Part shown: piece after piece, positions 43,136-50,809 of the stretch | Numbering within the stretch: position 1 is the first letter of the stretch | Layout: the number at the start of each line of letters is the position of its first letter | Origin: JADJLQ01 sp038251405 | GTDB lineage: Bacteria; Bacteroidota; Bacteroidia; Chitinophagales; Saprospiraceae | Assembly (NCBI GenBank): GCA_038251405.1 | Contig: JBBSBH010000023.1 | Location: 13,035-77,034, forward strand | Length of the DNA: 64,000 nt | Direction of reading: 5' to 3' | Made by a program: the position numbers and the translations under genes | The notes under the pieces: generated by a model | Told to the model about the DNA's origin: nothing | What the model saw: the letters and a program-made list of their open reading frames with translations, nothing else | Database searches by the model: none

Positions 43136-43424
43136 TATATGGCCTTTCATTTGGGTTTTGCCTTTCATCAAATATATCGAACACAATTAACTTGGCATTG
43201 GTGTATCTATAAAAAACTCTTAAATGCTTTTTAAATATAAAACTTCTGATTTCTCTTTCAGGCTCTTCTAAAATCCCTGAAGATGGATATTTATACAAAA
43301 GTTCTAATTTTTCAGATAAGTCGAAATCAAATTTATCCACAGCCCTAATTCCCCATTCTTGTAAAATGTACTTCTTTAAACGAATGATTTTATTTTCAGA
43401 CTTGGGATTAAAGTGAATTTTCAT
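43128..43424 (-). CDS. RelE/ParE-family toxin (module 2)
   Basis: A 98-aa ParE/RelE-like toxin (MKIHFNPKSENKIIRLKKYI ... FIFKKHLRVFYRYTNAKLIV ... FDERQNPNERPYNI). It clearly resembles the toxin at 37640-37930, sharing the RVFY core and the RQNPxxRPY end. The stop lies three bases before the GMC ATG, and its last codons fall inside the 105-bp repeat, so the repeat boundary cuts the 3' end of the toxin gene. The antitoxin gene is 4 bases upstream. Confidence 0.87.
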   Translation of the reverse strand: MKIHFNPKSENKIIRLKKYILQEWGIRAVDKFDFDLSEKLELLYKYPSSGILEEPEREIRSFIFKKHLRVFYRYTNAKLIVFDIFDERQNPNERPYNI

Positions 43425-43428
43425 TCCA

Positions 43429-43662
43429 TCATAGATGCTTAAGTACCTTGCTCCCAGGTATCAGCTTTGATTCATCAAAGGATTCGTTATATGAAAGAAT
43501 TATTTGTTCCTGTTGTTCTGCAGAAAGATCCTTCCAAATACTCCTTCCAGAATCAATCTCATCGTCCTCTGAAATCTTTTCAAAAATAAGCTGTAACAAA
43601 TCGATATCATTCACTTGATCAATTTTTTTGTGAATTCGAGATTTTAAATCGGAATATGACAT
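43429..43662 (-). CDS. Antitoxin of module 2
   Basis: A 77-aa protein, MSYSDLKSRIHKKIDQVNDI then DLLQLIFEKI, similar in its first 35 residues to the antitoxin at 37911-38162. A middle helix (IWKDLSAEQQEQIILSYNES) and a short C-terminal tail for toxin binding follow. It precedes the toxin by 4 bases on the same strand. Confidence 0.82.
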   Translation of the reverse strand: MSYSDLKSRIHKKIDQVNDIDLLQLIFEKISEDDEIDSGRSIWKDLSAEQQEQIILSYNESFDESKLIPGSKVLKHL

Positions 43663-43703
43663 ATTCAGCTTTTATGAATAAAGTTATTAGAATTAATCAA
43701 AAT

Positions 43704-43829
43704 TCATAGAGTTTTTTCTGTATCAAGTGCGCGATCTAATGTCTTGAGCCCCTTTTCACAAAGTTCTTTTGCTGCCCAGCCGCCGGAGATACCGGAGCCG
43801 ATGACTATCGCGTCGTATGTTGTTTCCAT
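43704..43829 (-). pseudogene. Truncated copy of the GMC oxidoreductase 5' end
   Basis: From the ATG at 43829 the frame repeats the first 31 residues of the GMC protein (METTYDAIVIGSGISGGWAA then KELCEKGLKTL) and then diverges into DRALDTEKTL and a stop. It is the non-functional remnant left upstream of the inserted toxin-antitoxin segment; the DNA is identical to 43031-43124 over the shared part. Confidence 0.9.
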
Positions 43830-43840
43830 TAATTAAATAT
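43736..43840. repeat. 105-bp direct repeat, copy 2 (upstream of the toxin-antitoxin module)
   Basis: Identical to 43031-43135, offset 705 bases. The two copies enclose 600 bases carrying toxin-antitoxin module 2. Confidence 0.95.
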
Positions 43841-43875
43841 AAGACAGGGAATGCATACTTCTCAAAAGAATCTTG

Positions 43876-44781
43876 CTAACGTAAAAAGATTAAATTACCA
43901 CTTCTCTCTTTATAGAATTTAATTACATTATTAACTGGCTCAGTTCTAAACAAGCTAGACTTTGCTATTTGTTCTATTACCATATCATTATACTGGTGCC
44001 AATATTTTTGAGTTATGGAATCATAGTACATAACAGGCTTGGTTTGTCCTATAAAATGGTAAAAAGTATCAGACTTAACTCTATTTCCATAGTCATCCGA
44101 TATCTCAACCTGCATTTTAATGAACTCCCTTTCTGGCAATGCTTCGTTATGGTGAAAGTTAAATCTTAATGTTTCGATATTAACCTTATCGACAAAAATT
44201 CTAGGGTTAATTTCATAATCATTACTTTTAGATAACTCTACGTTTATAATCTCATTATCTTTTGGTTGCGAAAATTGAGGCGAAACTAAACCAAATAAAG
44301 AGTCCCTTGTAAAAAGTCTAATTCTAATTTTTTTAATATATCTTGGATCAGAATCTTCATTTTTAACTATTAGTTTCAAACATTGATTTTCAGAAGTAAT
44401 TTCTAATATTTTAAGCTTATGCTTGTCTCCATAAAATCTAATTAAAAGGAAAATTAATAATGGTATTGCGCCTATTAATAACGCCCATTTACGCACGATT
44501 ATGTCCTTTCTTCTTATTGATATTTCATCAGATTTTTTTTGTCTGTCTTCAATAAATTTCCTCCCTTCAAATTTTATTTTTGCTTTTATTGGATTTTGTA
44601 CACCGATAACAGCTTCTTGAATATCAATATAAAGGCGTAATTCCTCTAATATAATCTTTAACTGCGTTAAAGTTGGTTTTGTTTTATGTTTGGCAAATGC
44701 TTCATTAACATCATAAAATATATCATCTTTCTTTTTATTCAGAAAATTTAAAATGGTATTTGCAGAATCATTAAATTCCAT
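43876..44781 (-). CDS. Single-TM protein, partner of the DUF4393-like gene
   Basis: A 301-aa protein I do not recognise. About 90 helical, charged N-terminal residues (MEFNDSANTILNFLNKKKDD ...) precede one membrane segment (about 99-117, WALLIGAIPLLIFLLIRFY), and then comes a mostly beta-type C-terminal domain (about 118-301, e.g. IKKIRIRLFTRDSLFGLVSP, KMQVEISDDYG), probably immunoglobulin-like. No signal peptide. The N-terminus is predicted cytoplasmic and the C-terminal domain outside, or the reverse. The gene starts 7 bases after the DUF4393-like gene, so the two form an operon. Confidence 0.7.
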   Translation of the reverse strand: MEFNDSANTILNFLNKKKDDIFYDVNEAFAKHKTKPTLTQLKIILEELRLYIDIQEAVIGVQNPIKAKIKFEGRKFIEDRQKKSDEISIRRKDIIVRKWALLIGAIPLLIFLLIRFYGDKHKLKILEITSENQCLKLIVKNEDSDPRYIKKIRIRLFTRDSLFGLVSPQFSQPKDNEIINVELSKSNDYEINPRIFVDKVNIETLRFNFHHNEALPEREFIKMQVEISDDYGNRVKSDTFYHFIGQTKPVMYYDSITQKYWHQYNDMVIEQIAKSSLFRTEPVNNVIKFYKERSGNLIFLR

Positions 44782-44788
44782 TAAATCA

Positions 44789-45595
44789 TTAGTTTGTTCC
44801 TAGACAACAATTCACAAATAATTTTCCGAATTCAGTAAAATGAATTGCACTTTCTTTATATTCGGACCTTGCAGGTTGTTTCTGATTCAATATATATTCA
44901 TATTGTTTCGCCAAAAAAGCCTTTATTTTGGGAGATTGAATTTCATCTATAGGCTTGTTAAATTTATCAGAAATCAAGCCAAGACTAATCAAATTGGCGA
45001 GATAGATTCTTGAAAATTTAATATTTTCTATTACTTCAAAATCTAAAATTGTAGTTGTGTGAAAATGATCGCTATAAGTTCCGCCATTGTAATGAAATCT
45101 GACAAAAACGGCGATTAAATTTTCATTTTCACTTAAATAATTTAAAATGCGAGCTTCGTCAGGAGAGATATTTGAAATTACATTTATAAAAGCTGGATGA
45201 ACATTAGACTCTGTATCAGAATTTGAAGCGGTAGTAAGAAGATTTAAAAACATTTTGGCTAGTTGATCATTTTGAGTATATTCTAGCCTTTGTAATATAG
45301 GGACAGCTATTTCAGGAATTGGAGAAACGATTTTTTCCTCCGGAATTTTCAACAAATTTTGTTCGTAATCTAATAAATATTTCTGCCTGTTAATTAAATG
45401 TTTATCCCATACTAATCTTGCTCGATCATTTAGAATTGCAACCGGCACTAAACAAGTATTTATCAAATCAATAACAGTTTCTAAAGCCGCTCCAAGTTTT
45501 TTCATACCTGGTTTTATTCCATCTGAATAAATTTCTGGTGCAAGTTGTTTAACTGATTGCTTTGCAACCTCTCCTAATGCATCTGGAATACTCAT
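44789..45595 (-). CDS. DUF4393 (Abi-alpha)-like protein
   Basis: A 268-aa protein resembling the DUF4393/abortive-infection-alpha family: VIDLINTCLVPVAILNDRAR near residues 42-61, a positively charged linker, then IPEIAVPILQRLEYTQNDQL and AKMFLNLLTTASNSDTESNV, and a C-terminal winged-helix-like part (FSRIYLANLISLGLISDKF ... FTEFGKLFVNCCLG). Members are found with toxin-antitoxin and phage-defence genes. No signal peptide. It is co-transcribed with the one-TM protein downstream, and lies next to a recently rearranged toxin-antitoxin module. The family assignment is from motif memory. Confidence 0.7.
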   Translation of the reverse strand: MSIPDALGEVAKQSVKQLAPEIYSDGIKPGMKKLGAALETVIDLINTCLVPVAILNDRARLVWDKHLINRQKYLLDYEQNLLKIPEEKIVSPIPEIAVPILQRLEYTQNDQLAKMFLNLLTTASNSDTESNVHPAFINVISNISPDEARILNYLSENENLIAVFVRFHYNGGTYSDHFHTTTILDFEVIENIKFSRIYLANLISLGLISDKFNKPIDEIQSPKIKAFLAKQYEYILNQKQPARSEYKESAIHFTEFGKLFVNCCLGTN

Positions 45596-45610
45596 AGTTT
45601 ATAATAAAAT

Positions 45611-45638
45611 TATTCATTATTCATTATTCATTATTCAA
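45611..45638. repeat. Period-7 tandem array (four units)
   Basis: Four consecutive heptamers, TATTCAT three times and then TATTCAA, between the 3' end of aconitase (stop within the array at 45635) and the DUF4393-like gene start. Same period as the arrays at 772-848 and 60836-60898. Confidence 0.85.
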
Positions 45639-47911
45639 GAGACCCCCAATTCCCTCCTGATCTTATTCAAAGCACTACCTTCCTGTACCCATTCGATTTG
45701 TGCTTCATTGTAATTTTGCTCTACTTCAAATTTATCCTGAGTGCCATCGGAATGGCGAAGTACCACGCCGAGGTTTTGCCCGGGTGAGAAAGAATCGAAG
45801 CCGATGATATCTACTACATCATCCTGACGAACAAGGTCGTAATCAGCAACATTCACAAACGTGAGCGCAAGCATACCTTGTTTTTTGAGATTGGTCTGGT
45901 GGATGCGAGCGAATGATTTTACAATCACGGCTTTCACTCCTAAAAAGCGAGGTTCCATGGCAGCATGCTCACGGGAAGACCCTTCGCCATAATTGTATTC
46001 TCCAAATACGACCGTACCTACTCCGGCTTTTTGATAGGCCTTGGCTGATTCGGGAACAGCCATATATTCATTGGTTGCAAAGTTCATCACTTTATTTGAT
46101 TCACCATTATATGCATTGATAGCTCCTATAAGGCAGTTATTGGATATATTTTCTAAATGACCCCTGTATTTGAGCCAGGGACCAGCCATGGATATATGAT
46201 CTGTGGTACATTTTCCTTTTGCTTTGATGAGTACACGCATGTCCTGTACCTGGTTGTCAGTAATAGGCTTAAATGGCTCTAGTAGTTGCAATCTATCACT
46301 GCCTTCTCTTACGACTATTTTAACCTGTGAACTATCAGGAGCTGGTGCCTGGTAGCCGGCATCTTTAACATCAAATCCTTTAGAAGGTAATTCTTCACCC
46401 GTAGGTGGGTCAAGGTATACATCCTGGCCTTCTTCATTTACTAATGTATCTTTTAATGGATTGAATGTAAGCACCCCGGCAATGGATAGTGCAGTCACTA
46501 TCTCTGGTGATGCAACGAAAGCATGGGTATTTACATTACCATCATTTCTTTTGGCAAAATTTCTATTAAAGGAAGTAAGGATTGAGTTTTTGCGGCTTGG
46601 GTCATCGGTATGTCTTGCCCATTGGCCGATACAAGGCCCACAAGCATTAGCTAGTACTACGCCACCTATATCTTCAAAAGCTTTTAAAATACCATCTCTT
46701 TCAACCGTATATCTTATTAGTTCAGATCCAGGTGTAACCGTAAACTCTGACTTTGCTTTTAGTTTTTTTGCTTTTGCCTGGCGAGCTACCGAAGCGGCAC
46801 GATCCAGATCTTCATACGATGAATTAGTGCAAGATCCTATCAATCCCACCTCAAGTTTTGCAGGATACCCTTTTTCTTTTACTGCTGCCGCGAATTTAGA
46901 AATGGGCCACGCCAAATCTGGTGTATAAGGCCCATTTACATGTGGCTCTAATTCACTGAGATTGATTTCAACTACTCTATCAAAGTACTCTGATGGATTT
47001 GCATAGCAGGCATCATCCCCAGTAAGATGTTCCGCAATGCTATCGGCCAATTCTGCAATCACCGTCCTTCCGGTGGCTTTCAGATATCGGCTCATGGATT
47101 TATCATATCCAAATGTGGAAGTAGTGGCCCCAATTTCTGCACCCATATTACAGATTGTTCCTTTGCCAGTACAAGACATGGATTGCGCGCCTTCGCCAAA
47201 GTATTCCACTATGGCATCAGTACCGCCTTCTACTGTGAGTATACCGGCAACTCTCAAAATCACATCCTTGGGGGAAGCCCAGCCATTTAGTTTTCCAGTA
47301 AGTTTTACTCCAATCAGTTTAGGCATTTTTAACTCCCAGGCCATTCCGCTCATTACATCATTAGCATCTGCCCCGCCTACTCCTATAGCAATCATACCCA
47401 GGCCGCCTGCATTGGGTGTATGAGAATCTGTACCGATCATCATACCACCGGGAAATGCATAATTTTCCAGCACTATCTGGTGAATAATGCCAGCTCCTGG
47501 TTTCCAAAATCCGATGCCATACTTATCTGAAACCGAACTCAAAAAATTGAATACTTCAGAGTTTTTGTCCAAAGCATTCTTAAGGTCCGTCTCAGCACCT
47601 GATTTGGCTTGTATAAGATGATCACAATGAACAGTAGAAGGGACGGCAGCCTGAGGTCTGCCACAAAGCATGAATTGTAACAAAGCCATCTGAGCTGTGG
47701 CATCCTGCATAGCTACCCTATCCGGAGCAAAAAATACATAATCTTCACCTCGTTTATATTCTCTCAAAGGTGAATCAGCATGCAAGTGAGAATACAATAT
47801 TTTTTCAGCAAGCGTAAGTGGCCTACCCAATGAATTTCTGATTTTATCAATCTTTTCTCCATAAGTGGCATATACGGCCCTAATCATCTCTAAATCAAAT
47901 GGTGCTGACAT
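45635..47911 (-). CDS. acnA: Aconitate hydratase (mitochondrial type)
   Basis: [4Fe-4S] dehydratase of the TCA cycle converting citrate to isocitrate. At 758 aa, with SHLHADSPLREYKRGEDYVF early and VGGADANDVMSGMAWELKMP, it resembles the mitochondrial rather than the long bacterial AcnA form. The three cluster cysteines are in LIGSCTNSSYEDLDRA and ANACGPCIGQW. The C-terminal swivel domain has KGKCTTDHISMAGPWLKYRG and GEGSSREHAAMEPRFLG. A TATTTTTG promoter element lies at 47937-47944 on the minus strand. The gene symbol follows function; subtype naming varies. Confidence 0.95.
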   Translation of the reverse strand: MSAPFDLEMIRAVYATYGEKIDKIRNSLGRPLTLAEKILYSHLHADSPLREYKRGEDYVFFAPDRVAMQDATAQMALLQFMLCGRPQAAVPSTVHCDHLIQAKSGAETDLKNALDKNSEVFNFLSSVSDKYGIGFWKPGAGIIHQIVLENYAFPGGMMIGTDSHTPNAGGLGMIAIGVGGADANDVMSGMAWELKMPKLIGVKLTGKLNGWASPKDVILRVAGILTVEGGTDAIVEYFGEGAQSMSCTGKGTICNMGAEIGATTSTFGYDKSMSRYLKATGRTVIAELADSIAEHLTGDDACYANPSEYFDRVVEINLSELEPHVNGPYTPDLAWPISKFAAAVKEKGYPAKLEVGLIGSCTNSSYEDLDRAASVARQAKAKKLKAKSEFTVTPGSELIRYTVERDGILKAFEDIGGVVLANACGPCIGQWARHTDDPSRKNSILTSFNRNFAKRNDGNVNTHAFVASPEIVTALSIAGVLTFNPLKDTLVNEEGQDVYLDPPTGEELPSKGFDVKDAGYQAPAPDSSQVKIVVREGSDRLQLLEPFKPITDNQVQDMRVLIKAKGKCTTDHISMAGPWLKYRGHLENISNNCLIGAINAYNGESNKVMNFATNEYMAVPESAKAYQKAGVGTVVFGEYNYGEGSSREHAAMEPRFLGVKAVIVKSFARIHQTNLKKQGMLALTFVNVADYDLVRQDDVVDIIGFDSFSPGQNLGVVLRHSDGTQDKFEVEQNYNEAQIEWVQEGSALNKIRRELGVS

Positions 47912-47936
47912 TTTTATAGTTTTTATTTATTTAAAG

Positions 47937-47944
47937 CAAAAATA
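47937..47944 (-). promoter_or_regulatory. Candidate TAnnTTTG element before aconitase
   Basis: TATTTTTG on the minus strand, 25 bases before the aconitase ATG. No convincing -33 partner was found. Confidence 0.45.
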
Positions 47945-48021
47945 AGTATTTAACACCAATATCTTCGGTGAGGCGAATTATCTTTGAAAAATAAGTAAGT
48001 CAAAATTTCATTTCCTTACCT

Positions 48022-48408
48022 ATGCTCAAATATGTCTATATCTTATTTGTAATTTCTTGTTCAAATTGTAAATCAAAGGACACATTATATAGCCAATTGA
48101 TTCTTGGAAAATGGCCTATTTCAAAAGTATATGAGTATGAAACCGATCAGTCTCTTAAGCAGAACCCTAATCATAACCGTTGGATCCAATTCAACACGGA
48201 CGGAACATTTCTAAGTGATGGAGATCCATTTGGTAAAAATACAGGACGCTGGAAATTGCACAATAAAGATTCGCAACTCTTGATCGACAGTGATGTGGAT
48301 AATGATGACAGTGAATGGAAAATAAATTTTAAAAAAGACACCCTTATATGGATTGGATTAGGACATCCACGAAAAGAAAATACCCGCATAGAATACATCA
48401 GGTTTTAA
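48022..48408 (+). CDS. Small lipocalin-like lipoprotein
   Basis: A 128-aa lipoprotein (MLKYVYILFVISCSNCKSKD, Cys13 or Cys16). The remainder (LILGKWPISKVYEYETDQ, WIQFNTDGTFLSDGDPFGKN, TGRWKLHNKDSQLLID, IEYIRF) has the short-strand pattern with GKW/GRWKL of the lipocalin-like/DUF4923 group common in Bacteroidota. Ligand unknown. It is monocistronic, divergent from aconitase. Confidence 0.7.
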   Translation: MLKYVYILFVISCSNCKSKDTLYSQLILGKWPISKVYEYETDQSLKQNPNHNRWIQFNTDGTFLSDGDPFGKNTGRWKLHNKDSQLLIDSDVDNDDSEWKINFKKDTLIWIGLGHPRKENTRIEYIRF

Positions 48409-48513
48409 AACTTAGGGAGATGTATAATTAAAGAACTCCCTATCCTAAATGCGAGAAGTCAATTTCGGAATAGTTTTTGCAATTATTTTTCGTTATTCAT
48501 AAAATCTAGCCAT

Positions 48514-49359
48514 ATGCGATCAATTTGGAAAGGTCATATTCGTTTTTCTCTTGTCACTATTCCAGTGCGATTGTACAATGCTATTGAGACTAGCCAATCA
48601 GTGAGCTTCAGGCAATTGCATAAAAAAGATAATAGCCCTATCGGCTATGATAAAAAATGCAAATTTTGTGGTGAGAGTGTAAAAGGTGAGGACATTGTCA
48701 AGGGATATGAGTATGCTCCTGACCAATACGTGATCATGGATAGCTCCGACCTGGAGAAAGTAAAACTAAAAAGCACAAAAATAGTTGATATAGAAGCATT
48801 TGTGAGCAAAGATGAGGTGCATTCGGCCTTGTATGAGACTCCTTATTTTGCTGGTCCGGATGGTGAAGTAGCTACTAAAGCCTATGGTCTTTTAAAGACC
48901 TGTCTTGAGCAAACGAATAAAATAGCAGTAGGCCGGGTAGTGCTTAGAGAAAAAGAAGAGATGGTATTGATTGCGCCCAGTGGCGAAGGCCTTATGATGT
49001 ATATGTTGCGGTATCCGCACGAACTTCGAAATATTGCCGAAGTGCCCCAGGTAGATAATAGTGCTCAGGTAGATGAATCTCAACTAAAATTGGCCAATGT
49101 ACTGGTAGAAACTATGACAAAATCGTTTTCAGACCTCGAATTGAAAGACAGATATTATGAAAGTCTGATGGAAATTATTCAGGCGAAAATAGAGGGTAAA
49201 GAAATAGTCTCCATAAAAGAAGAAGAAGCCCCAATAATCGATATCATGACAGCATTAAAAGAGAGTATCAACCAGGCAAAAGCAGAAATAAAACCTATGG
49301 TGAAAGCCACTGGTGAAGTGGAAGACACGGATAGCTCTAAGAAGAAAAAATCCGCCTAA
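48514..49359 (+). CDS. ku: DNA end-binding protein Ku
   Basis: A 281-aa bacterial Ku homologue. It begins MRSIWKGHIRFSLVTIPVRL, the hallmark start of the family, followed by SVSFRQLHKKDNSPIGYDKK and a CKFCG zinc-like pair, the beta-barrel core (YAPDQYVIMDSSDLEKVKLK; GRVVLREKEEMVLIAPSGEG) and a lysine-rich tail (KKKKSA). It binds DNA ends in non-homologous end joining and normally recruits LigD. No LigD is within the window, which is not unusual. It is monocistronic. Confidence 0.95.
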   Translation: MRSIWKGHIRFSLVTIPVRLYNAIETSQSVSFRQLHKKDNSPIGYDKKCKFCGESVKGEDIVKGYEYAPDQYVIMDSSDLEKVKLKSTKIVDIEAFVSKDEVHSALYETPYFAGPDGEVATKAYGLLKTCLEQTNKIAVGRVVLREKEEMVLIAPSGEGLMMYMLRYPHELRNIAEVPQVDNSAQVDESQLKLANVLVETMTKSFSDLELKDRYYESLMEIIQAKIEGKEIVSIKEEEAPIIDIMTALKESINQAKAEIKPMVKATGEVEDTDSSKKKKSA

Positions 49360-49398
49360 ACCAAGTATGGTATACTATATTCACTAGTCAAATTTCTT

Positions 49399-49406
49399 TA
49401 AGTTTG
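49399..49406 (+). promoter_or_regulatory. TAnnTTTG element before purT
   Basis: TAAGTTTG matches the -7 consensus and ends 24 bases before the purT ATG. No -33 element was evident. Confidence 0.45.
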
Positions 49407-49430
49407 ACCTGATTTTAATTTTAAGTAAGA

Positions 49431-50597
49431 ATGAAAAAAATCCTATTGCTGGGCTCTGGTGAGCTGGGCAAAGAATTAGTAATTGCTTTAAAGCGAATGG
49501 GGCATTATGTAATAGCCGTTGATTCTTATAATGATGCCCCTGCCCAGCAAGTAGCAGATATACGCGAAATTATCAACATGCTAGATGGAAATGCATTGGA
49601 TGCTATAGTGGCAAAACATCAGCCGGATATTATAGTTCCTGAAATAGAGGCAATAAGAACAGAAAGATTTTATGATTATGAAAGATCAGGAATCAAAGTC
49701 GTACCCAGTGCACGAGCCGCCAATTTCACCATGAATAGAAAGTCAATTCGTGATTTGGCTGCTAAAGAATTAGGCCTCAAAACAGCCGGATATCAGTATG
49801 CTAATAGTTTGGACGAATTAAAATCAGCTATAAAAATCCTAGGAACCCCTTGTGTACTAAAGCCCTTGATGAGCTCTTCTGGAAAGGGACAAAGTGTCAT
49901 TAATTCAGATGAGGATATAGTAAAAGCCTGGGACAATGCACAATCCGGAAAAAGGGGCGACTATACCGAGGTGATAGTAGAAGAATTTATTCCATTTCAG
50001 TCGGAGATTACGTTGCTGACTATTACTCAAAAATCAGGAATTACCCTTTTTTGCCCACCCATAGGACATAGACAGGAGCGGGGTGATTACCAGGAAAGCT
50101 GGCAACCTGCTCAAATAAGTGATGCCTGCTTATCGGAGGCTCAGGATATGGCAGCAAAAGTGACCTGTGCGTTATCAGGGGAAGGAATTTGGGGCGTAGA
50201 GTTTTTCCTTACTAATAAAGGGGTATATTTTTCAGAACTATCTCCCAGGCCACATGATACTGGCATGGTTACGCTGGCGGGCACTCAAAACCTAAATGAA
50301 TTTGACCTTCACGCAAGAGCTATATTGGGCTTACCTATTCCTGAAATCATCCTTTTCCAGTACGGTGCAAGTGCAGTGATTTTATCAGATCGGGAAGGCA
50401 AGAATCCAGATTATATTGGAATTGACCAGGCATTAAATACGTTTAAAAGTGAGATCAGAATATTTGGGAAACCTTCCACCCGGCCTTTTAGAAGAATGGG
50501 GGTTGCCCTGATGTATGACAACATTGGGTCTGACATGGATATTCTTAGAAAAAAAGTAAGTGACCTTGCGAAAAATATTATGGTGATTAATAGATAA
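49431..50597 (+). CDS. purT: Formate-dependent phosphoribosylglycinamide formyltransferase
   Basis: ATP-grasp enzyme making formyl-GAR from GAR, formate and ATP in purine synthesis. At 388 aa, typical. It starts KKILLLGSGELGKELVIALK, with IVPEIEAIRTERFYDYE, the ATP-grasp loop KPLMSSSGKGQSVI and the metal-binding GIWGVEFFLTNKGVYFSELS followed by PRPHDTGMVTL. It is monocistronic downstream of ku. Confidence 0.95.
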   Translation: MKKILLLGSGELGKELVIALKRMGHYVIAVDSYNDAPAQQVADIREIINMLDGNALDAIVAKHQPDIIVPEIEAIRTERFYDYERSGIKVVPSARAANFTMNRKSIRDLAAKELGLKTAGYQYANSLDELKSAIKILGTPCVLKPLMSSSGKGQSVINSDEDIVKAWDNAQSGKRGDYTEVIVEEFIPFQSEITLLTITQKSGITLFCPPIGHRQERGDYQESWQPAQISDACLSEAQDMAAKVTCALSGEGIWGVEFFLTNKGVYFSELSPRPHDTGMVTLAGTQNLNEFDLHARAILGLPIPEIILFQYGASAVILSDREGKNPDYIGIDQALNTFKSEIRIFGKPSTRPFRRMGVALMYDNIGSDMDILRKKVSDLAKNIMVINR

Positions 50598-50809
50598 AAT
50601 ATTGATAAAGAAGCGGGTATTCATTGTTAAAATTATTTTATTTTCCAGTCCTTAAAACGCTCATTCATAGTTTATAGTTATTAAATTAAAATTAAATGTT
50701 AGCACTTTGGTTAATTCTTAAAAAAAATATATGCAAAAACTTGACAAGTATTTGATTTATAATACCTTTATGTGAATTCATCCAAAAATCCATGGATCTT
50801 TAAAAGCCT

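Noticed and set aside
46461..47423. Plus-strand open frames opposite aconitase
   Set aside because: Shadows in a highly conserved gene; no independent support.
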